From contig JAIUCV010000007.1 of NCBI GenBank assembly GCA_026724425.1, positions 20,737,286-20,801,285 on the forward strand: DNA of 64,000 nt, in the 5' to 3' direction. Both the position numbers and the translations under genes were made by a program. Under the pieces are notes generated by a model that ran no database searches, had not been told where the DNA came from, and worked only from the letters and a program-made list of their open reading frames with translations. Positions 58,191 to 64,000 of this stretch are shown here, one piece after another (position 1 is the first letter of the stretch; each line of letters starts with the position of its first letter). Origin of the DNA: Erythrophleum ivorense (taxonomy: Eukaryota; Streptophyta; Magnoliopsida; Fabales; Fabaceae).

Positions 58191-61065
58191 TGTGATGACA
58201 CTAATTTCTAATTAGCGTGATTATACTTAATTATGTGGTTAATAATCATAAATCAAGGCTTAAAGTCATATTACAATTAATTAGATTAAGGAAAAAGTAT
58301 GACAATTTAAACCTTGATATCATTAGGGTCATCAACTAAACAAACGCAACTAATTGAATCCACAAGTAGTCATAAATAACAATTAAGACCTTGTATTCAT
58401 CCTACTACTAAGCTCAACTCACAAAACCTTTTATAGATATTTCTAAGTCATTACACAACATTATTAAATAAGTCTCAAAGTCAAAATAAGAGTTTAAAGA
58501 CCCTTTTTATCGCCCCTTGTGCTGCGGCGAGTGACTTGATTTTTGTTGCGGCTATCTTATGTAGCTCCGCTATAAGATAACGCCTGGTACTCACCCTAAA
58601 ATGCATTAAATTTCGCTGCGGCAAGAAGACTTCTTAGAGCCTCCCTAACTCGCCCTCGATATTAGCTGCGGCCAACTACCCTATATGCCATAATGAATTA
58701 CTCTTTTGAACACTTCTAGTTTAGCATATCGCTGCTGTGAGCTCTACTTTGTGCCATGATGAATTGCTCTCTGTTACCCTTGGCAACTTCATCGTTTTTT
58801 ACTATGGCTTAACCCATTTTGGCCATGGCAAAACCCCTCTTGTACCTAAAACTCCTAAAATTTTTATCTCATACACTTTAACTTTCCCTCTAGGATCACT
58901 CTTGGTTCATCCTTCCTCAATTTGTGAGTCTCTAATGACATTTATCTACTTGATCCACCCAACAAATCTAATATTACCAATTCAAGGCTTAGAAGTTGAT
59001 TTCTACTCCTAAACTATCATGCATCAACAAATTTCATAAGATAATACTAAGCAACTGGATATAATAACCACCAATAGTATCATTCAAATAGAAATCCCAG
59101 TAGGGTACAATACATTACCAATCTAAGTCATTAAATAAGTTAACATATGATTACATTTCCAAATAGTGACCCATATCACAGGATTAACCAAGTTCTATAT
59201 CAGCTACTATAAGTTCATACATCATAAATCAGTTTAATATGAGGCCCCACCCCTCAATAGATACAGGTTAGGTTATCAAAATATAAGCCTCTACACTTAG
59301 CAACATGATTACATGATGATACTATACAAAAGAATAACAAAATTAGCATCTATCCTAAGTTAGGTCAATCCAAGTACAGCTTCCTCACACATGGTTCAAC
59401 TCATGGATGCTCATCCACTTGCTTGCCCTTATCCTCATCAGAAGATCCTTCACCTGAAATGGTTAGCCCATGAAATAGGGTGAGATGCAAATCTCAATAA
59501 CTAAAAGGAGATTTCCATTCACATATTCTAATTTAATAAACAAATGTGCATTTAATCAATAAGTATAAGAAATATCAGTCATATCAGCAAATGAAACAAT
59601 TAAGCTATCTATGATTACTGTCCCATACTAACAATCACATTTCCACATATTAAAGGTCGATAACACCGAGAGACACCTGTCCATGGCACATACTCCCTAA
59701 TGAGCACAACTAGGGCTCAGTGTATTTAGGGTCTGATCATAACTCGGTGTCCAATCGAAACACATGCACAGGTGCCAGCCGCACCACAACTCCACCATGG
59801 ACTCACAAGGTCCAATCATAATATAATAGATAGCTAACTAATTCATTTAGCATTTAGAATCACAATCATATAGCAAATATAAAATTAAAATAGATATATG
59901 CATGGAATTAGCATTAACCCCAGTTACTTCACTTGTAGATAATTCTTTAAGAGCCAACAAAATACTACTTTAGCTTGTGAACACAAAACCAAACCATTAC
60001 TATTTCTAATCATCATTTATATTAGTAAACCCATTACTCAAGGAGTTAAATTACAAAAGACTACTTAGAAAACACTTACCCAATTGCTACAAGAACCAAA
60101 TTTGGATTTGATTTCTCCCACACCAAAAACTTCATAATATTACCTTAAACTCTTGGCAAATTCCCACAAAATTAATGCTTATACTATAAATCAACTAAGG
60201 GGTCTCTAACTAGTAGAAAAAGCATCAAAATGAGGAGTTTATACTTACCAAACAATACCTTTAGTTTCAACCTCCGAAATTTCATCATGGAATCATCAAA
60301 CAAGAAGTTTTAGATTTGGGATGCAGGTGAAATGCTCTGAATGAAAAACTAATTAGCTCAAATTGAAGCGAAAGAGAAAAGGAGTAACTTATATAACAAC
60401 GACCTTTGCTAATTTTAACTCTAGAAGTGGGAAACGGTGGATTTGTGCCAAGAACTCTAGCCTCCCTCCAAGACCTTCAAAGTTTGCTTTGCCTCTTGCG
60501 TTTTATGTTTCTACATAAGGAAAGGGGAAAGGCTGAAGGTGTGTAGGGTTTAGTTGGCTTTAAGTTAGGTCTTAAATGGGTTATGGGCTGATCCAATGGC
60601 CCAATTCCAAGTGAGTTTTAGATTTATACTTGTTGGGCCAGTTTTCATAAGTTGGGATGTAGAGTTTTGATGAGGTTAGGCCAAATTCGAAGAGTCAATC
60701 CAATTTGGGTTTGCATAATGAATGTTGGGCCAATTATAAGAGTTCATGTAAACTGGGTCTTGAGCCTCTATCTCATTAAACCAAATTAGGTCATTGCTAG
60801 GTGGTCTCTCTTAGGTCAAGCCTCACAATAGGAAGTTGGATCCGCATCTAAAATCATTAGGCCTTCATTAGTCTTTATCCATAATCTATTTCAATTAATT
60901 ATAGGTTGAAATGAAGCTTTTATCCTAATTGAATTTTAAACCCATACTAATAATTTATTTCTCTATAAATTTTTATTCACATAACTTGCTCAATTATTCC
61001 ATAATAATTATTCTTAATTAGTCCAAATCCATAATTAATCCCTTAATTGATTTCAGGGAGTTACA
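58191..61065 (-). mobile_element. Solo LTR C (A/B/C family), target duplication GGCAT
   Basis: On the minus strand TGTAACTCCC...AGTGTCATCACA, 2875 bp, flanked by perfect GGCAT (58186-58190 and 61066-61070). It shares ends, the ACCGxGTT..GATCAGACCC block (59735-59760) and the stem-loop (59481-59496) with A and B. Short GCTGCGGC-type palindromic words lie at 58508-58745. A 91-codon open stretch (58737-59012) has no recognisable domain. Noncoding. Confidence 0.9.
59481..59496. other. LTR stem-loop, copy C
   Basis: TGAGAT, loop GCAA, ATCTCA: a perfect 6-bp stem. Confidence 0.6.
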
Positions 61066-61070
61066 GGCAT

Positions 61071-61399
61071 AGTTGCTGTAGCAGAAAATCAAGCATGAAT
61101 AGAAGCAACAGAAGAGCATAAGTTATAGCATAGCAGAGACATTAGTCAGCGTTTTATGGTTGTCTTACCCTCTGGTTTAGTTGTTTGAAATGGACAGATT
61201 TGCTATTGAAGGTGTGGAGTAGAAGGTTAGGGGGAAATGACCCAAAGCACAACTTTCTAATACAATAAGCACGGACAATTTTGGCATTACAGAAATAGAG
61301 AACTGACAGAATAAAATGAAGCTATGGTCTGAAGTTCGAAGCCTACCTCTATGTGTGTTTGTTTGTGAGAATAAATATATATACGTATATTTTTTTTAT
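61071..61399. other. Unassigned repeat-like sequence, continuation
   Basis: Continues 56509-58185 across solo LTR C. Nothing coding. Confidence 0.35.
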
Positions 61400-63350
61400 G
61401 TGGGTTTTACATTAGTATTCTTGCATTCATTCATGAAACATTTAGTAAGCATATAAAGATGCATCATAATGTTGAACCTTTTTTAAGAGTCACTACATTC
61501 TAAGTTTAAATTTGTATAACCAGCATCTTCCAAATTATTGGTTTTCCTATATGCAAACATGAAATTTAATGTACCTTAAATGTATTTCATCACAATCACT
61601 ATAACCTTTTTTAATGATCCAAGTTCAAGTGGGTTTGGTGTCAATATCTAACATTCATTTAGCAAAAACTATGCCTAAACCTTGTGTACATCTAGACAAA
61701 TATTAAACTTTTGGCTATTGTAATAAAATAAATATCCTCTATCTCTTCTCTTTTAAGATTACATTTGGAATATAGAAATATTAAATTTGTTAAATCTCAC
61801 AATGGGCATCACATTTGGTGAACAACCTTTTATTAAGAAATGTTCAAGTGCTTAGTTAATATAGGTTTCTTTTGAAGTCCTAAGAAACCTTGAGATTTAT
61901 CTCAAGGGATCCTCATAGGATACCTCACCCATATTTTTCATGTTATAATTCTTCACCAATAATTGTTTTACCTCATGTAATAGCCCCCAACTTATTAGAT
62001 ATAAGCCATATGTCATCAACATATATAACCAAATAGATGACTTTACTCCCACTGATCTTGTAATATATACATTGATCTACAATGTATTCAACAAAATCGA
62101 AAAATGTGATTACATTATAGGACTTTAAGTACCACTATCATGATGCTTATTTAAGTCTAAAAATGGATTTCTCACTCTTGTATACTAAGTTCTCCTTGGC
62201 ATTTGATGAACCCCTCAAATCATTTCATGTATACTTCTTCCTTATGATCACAATTGAAAAGGCCATTTTCATATTCATCTATTATTAATCTAAGTCAAAA
62301 TGGGCAACTAAAGTCATGAAGATACATAAGGAATCCTTCTTTTGTACAAGAGAGAATGTATCTATGTAGTCAATTCCATCTTTCTGTGAAAAACCCTTAG
62401 CAACCAATCTTGCTGAGTAAAACTTAATTTTGCTTAGTAAATCCTTTTTGGTCCTAAAGATCCATTTATAACCAATTACCTTGGCCCTATTAGATAGCTA
62501 TACAAGGTCCCAAACATTATTGTTTACCATGGATTTCATTTCATATATCATAACATCATGCCATAATTTGGAATTTATACCATTCCTTATTTTTGAAAAT
62601 GTTAGAGGATCATTCTCAATATTTATATTTTAGTCAAATTCAATAAGGCACAATATGTAGTAACTAAGAATTGCCAATTTCTTACCCTAGTTAATTTTCT
62701 TAATCCAACCTATTGTGAAGGTTAATCTTACTTAATAGGAGCACCTTCTACATTAATTGAAGCGTTTCTTCTACATTATAAGGTGCTTCATCATGAATGG
62801 TAGGATCTTTAGGATAAATATACTCTTTATTTTTAGCATGATTAAATAGGATTTAAGGAACTTTCATTATGTTCTTCATTCACCCTGACAGAATAGGTCT
62901 TACATAAGACTAATATTCCACTATAACTAGTGAAGATAATTTTATGCATATGATCATTCTTAGTGACTAACTCATGTAATTGATCATTCCCAATAATCAT
63001 GTCATTTTAAACAATTTGGCATTCCTAAATTTAACAAATATCATTAAATATGAACGACAATAGAACTTATATCCCTTAAACTTCTTTGCATAGCCAACAA
63101 AGTATGCAGTTAAAGTCCTTAGGTTTAACTTTATTTTATATAGGTTATACAATCTTACCTCTATAGGATAATACCATAAATGCATATGTTTCAAATTATG
63201 TTCTAACCTTCCTAAATTTCAAAAGGTGCCTTAAATATAATCTTTGTTAGAACCATATTTAGAAAATATATTATTATCTTGAGTGCATCTCTTCACAAGA
63301 AGTTTGGAGTTGCTAAGCATACTCCTCACATACCCAATAGCATATGGTTC
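61400..63350 (-). pseudogene. Copia element 3: integrase end and reverse transcriptase relic
   Basis: Reading downwards, 63194-62997 is an open 65-codon stretch with the post-integrase region (EVRLYNLYKIKLNLRTLTAYF, VGYAKKFKGYKFYCRS). 62460-62370 holds KFYSARLVAKGFSQK (RT start) and 62360-62300 the IDYIDTFS block. The catalytic motif YVDDIWL is intact at about 62003-62023 (GAT GAC complement 62012-62017). Lower down, decayed connection and RNase H sequence runs to about 61400. Many stops. It fits the RNase H piece at 46056-46587 as one element torn apart by insertions. Confidence 0.75.
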
Positions 63351-64000
63351 CTTTTTTAAGCCACACCATCCATGCTATATTATGTAACTATATCATGCTT
63401 TTGAAATAACTTAACAAATGGACCAAATGCTTTCCCATTATATGTGTGTACCAATCAAAATATTCATATTCTCTATCTAACCTCACTATAAGAATACAAT
63501 TAATTTCTAACAATTAATATCTATTACAAACAATTGGAAATTATGGTTTTCCAATAAAAATAGTTTGTTGCTCAATCTGTCGTTAATTTTGCTGTAAATA
63601 ATTTCTTCTTATGAATATTTCAGTCAAAATTCTTTCTCTTCCTCTTTCTTTTACCACCTTGCACCCTATAATGTCATATTAATAAATATAAATTCTATTA
63701 TAAAAAATTTATTTAATATAAATATAATATTAGTAAAACTTTGAATAATAAAAATTTAGAAATAATGTTAATGATAATTATTAATAATTATTTTACTTAA
63801 GTTAAGCAATTATTAGTTAATTAGTTAATTAATTAATTAATTTATAATTACTTATATATAAATATATATATTGAAAAAATAATAAAAAATCAAAACACAA
63901 TAGTCAAAACACAATTTCTAAGCTTAAGTTACATTTTTCTCCAATACAATGGACTTCATTCATAACAATTATGCAATATAGTACATCCATAAAACTACCA
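63351..64000. other. AT-rich end of window
   Basis: Noncoding. 63535-63600 has GTCGTTAATTTTGCTG-type words seen near ends of plant CACTA-like elements; no end is identifiable. From 63660 the sequence is A/T simple-repeat-like. Confidence 0.4.

Overview
This window looks like a repeat-dense stretch of a flowering-plant (probably eudicot) nuclear genome. It is AT-rich and full of Ty1/Copia and Ty3/Gypsy LTR retrotransposons, L1-type LINE relics and solo LTRs. Exon-sized gene scraps are bounded by GT/AG-like splice sites, and there is one convincing intact host gene, an intronless Kunitz-type protease-inhibitor gene on the minus strand (38589-39233). I cannot name the species.

Layout: (1) 1-613: end of a Copia element running in from the left, with polypurine tract and 3' LTR. 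(2) 614-13190: an L1-like LINE relic (ORF1, first half of reverse transcriptase, then zf-RVT and RNase H), split by a decayed minus-strand Copia element (about 3472-12354). That Copia element carries two solo LTRs, 6153-9019 and 9673-10798. (3) 13190-13900: an ARGLU1-like splicing-gene fragment fused to the LINE end. (4) 14150-29950: a second LINE RNase H relic struck twice within about 130 bp of target sequence, by a plus-strand Copia element (14261-19386, target duplication ACTAC) and by a full-length chromovirus-like Gypsy element (19476-29616, target duplication ATATG, LTRs of about 2.7 kb). (5) 29950-36000: mostly noncoding, with exon fragments resembling ITPase (ITPA) and chaperonin CCT1. 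(6) 36000-45400: the Kunitz gene, an inverted repeat around 40.1/42.8 kb, a SINE-like element, and an old duplication (37.2-37.8 versus 45.1-45.4 kb). (7) 45400-64000: a minus-strand Copia relic (3' LTR, RNase H, RT, integrase end) broken apart by a solo-LTR nest: D (46588-50610), B (50622-56503, itself hit by E, 52801-55727) and C (58191-61065).

The window is mainly a record of nested insertion followed by LTR-LTR recombination: six solo LTRs, five of them with recognisable 5-bp target duplications, against one structurally complete element. All the transposon reading frames I followed carry stops or frameshifts, so no autonomous copy is evident. The most unusual signal is inside the LTRs. 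A small perfect stem-loop (TGAGATTC-NNN-GAATCTCA, or the shorter TGAGAT-N4/5-ATCTCA) recurs in seven LTR copies with diverged loops. In addition, arrays of short CG-containing palindromes of the type CTCGCTATAGCGAG occur in several LTR families that otherwise do not look alike.
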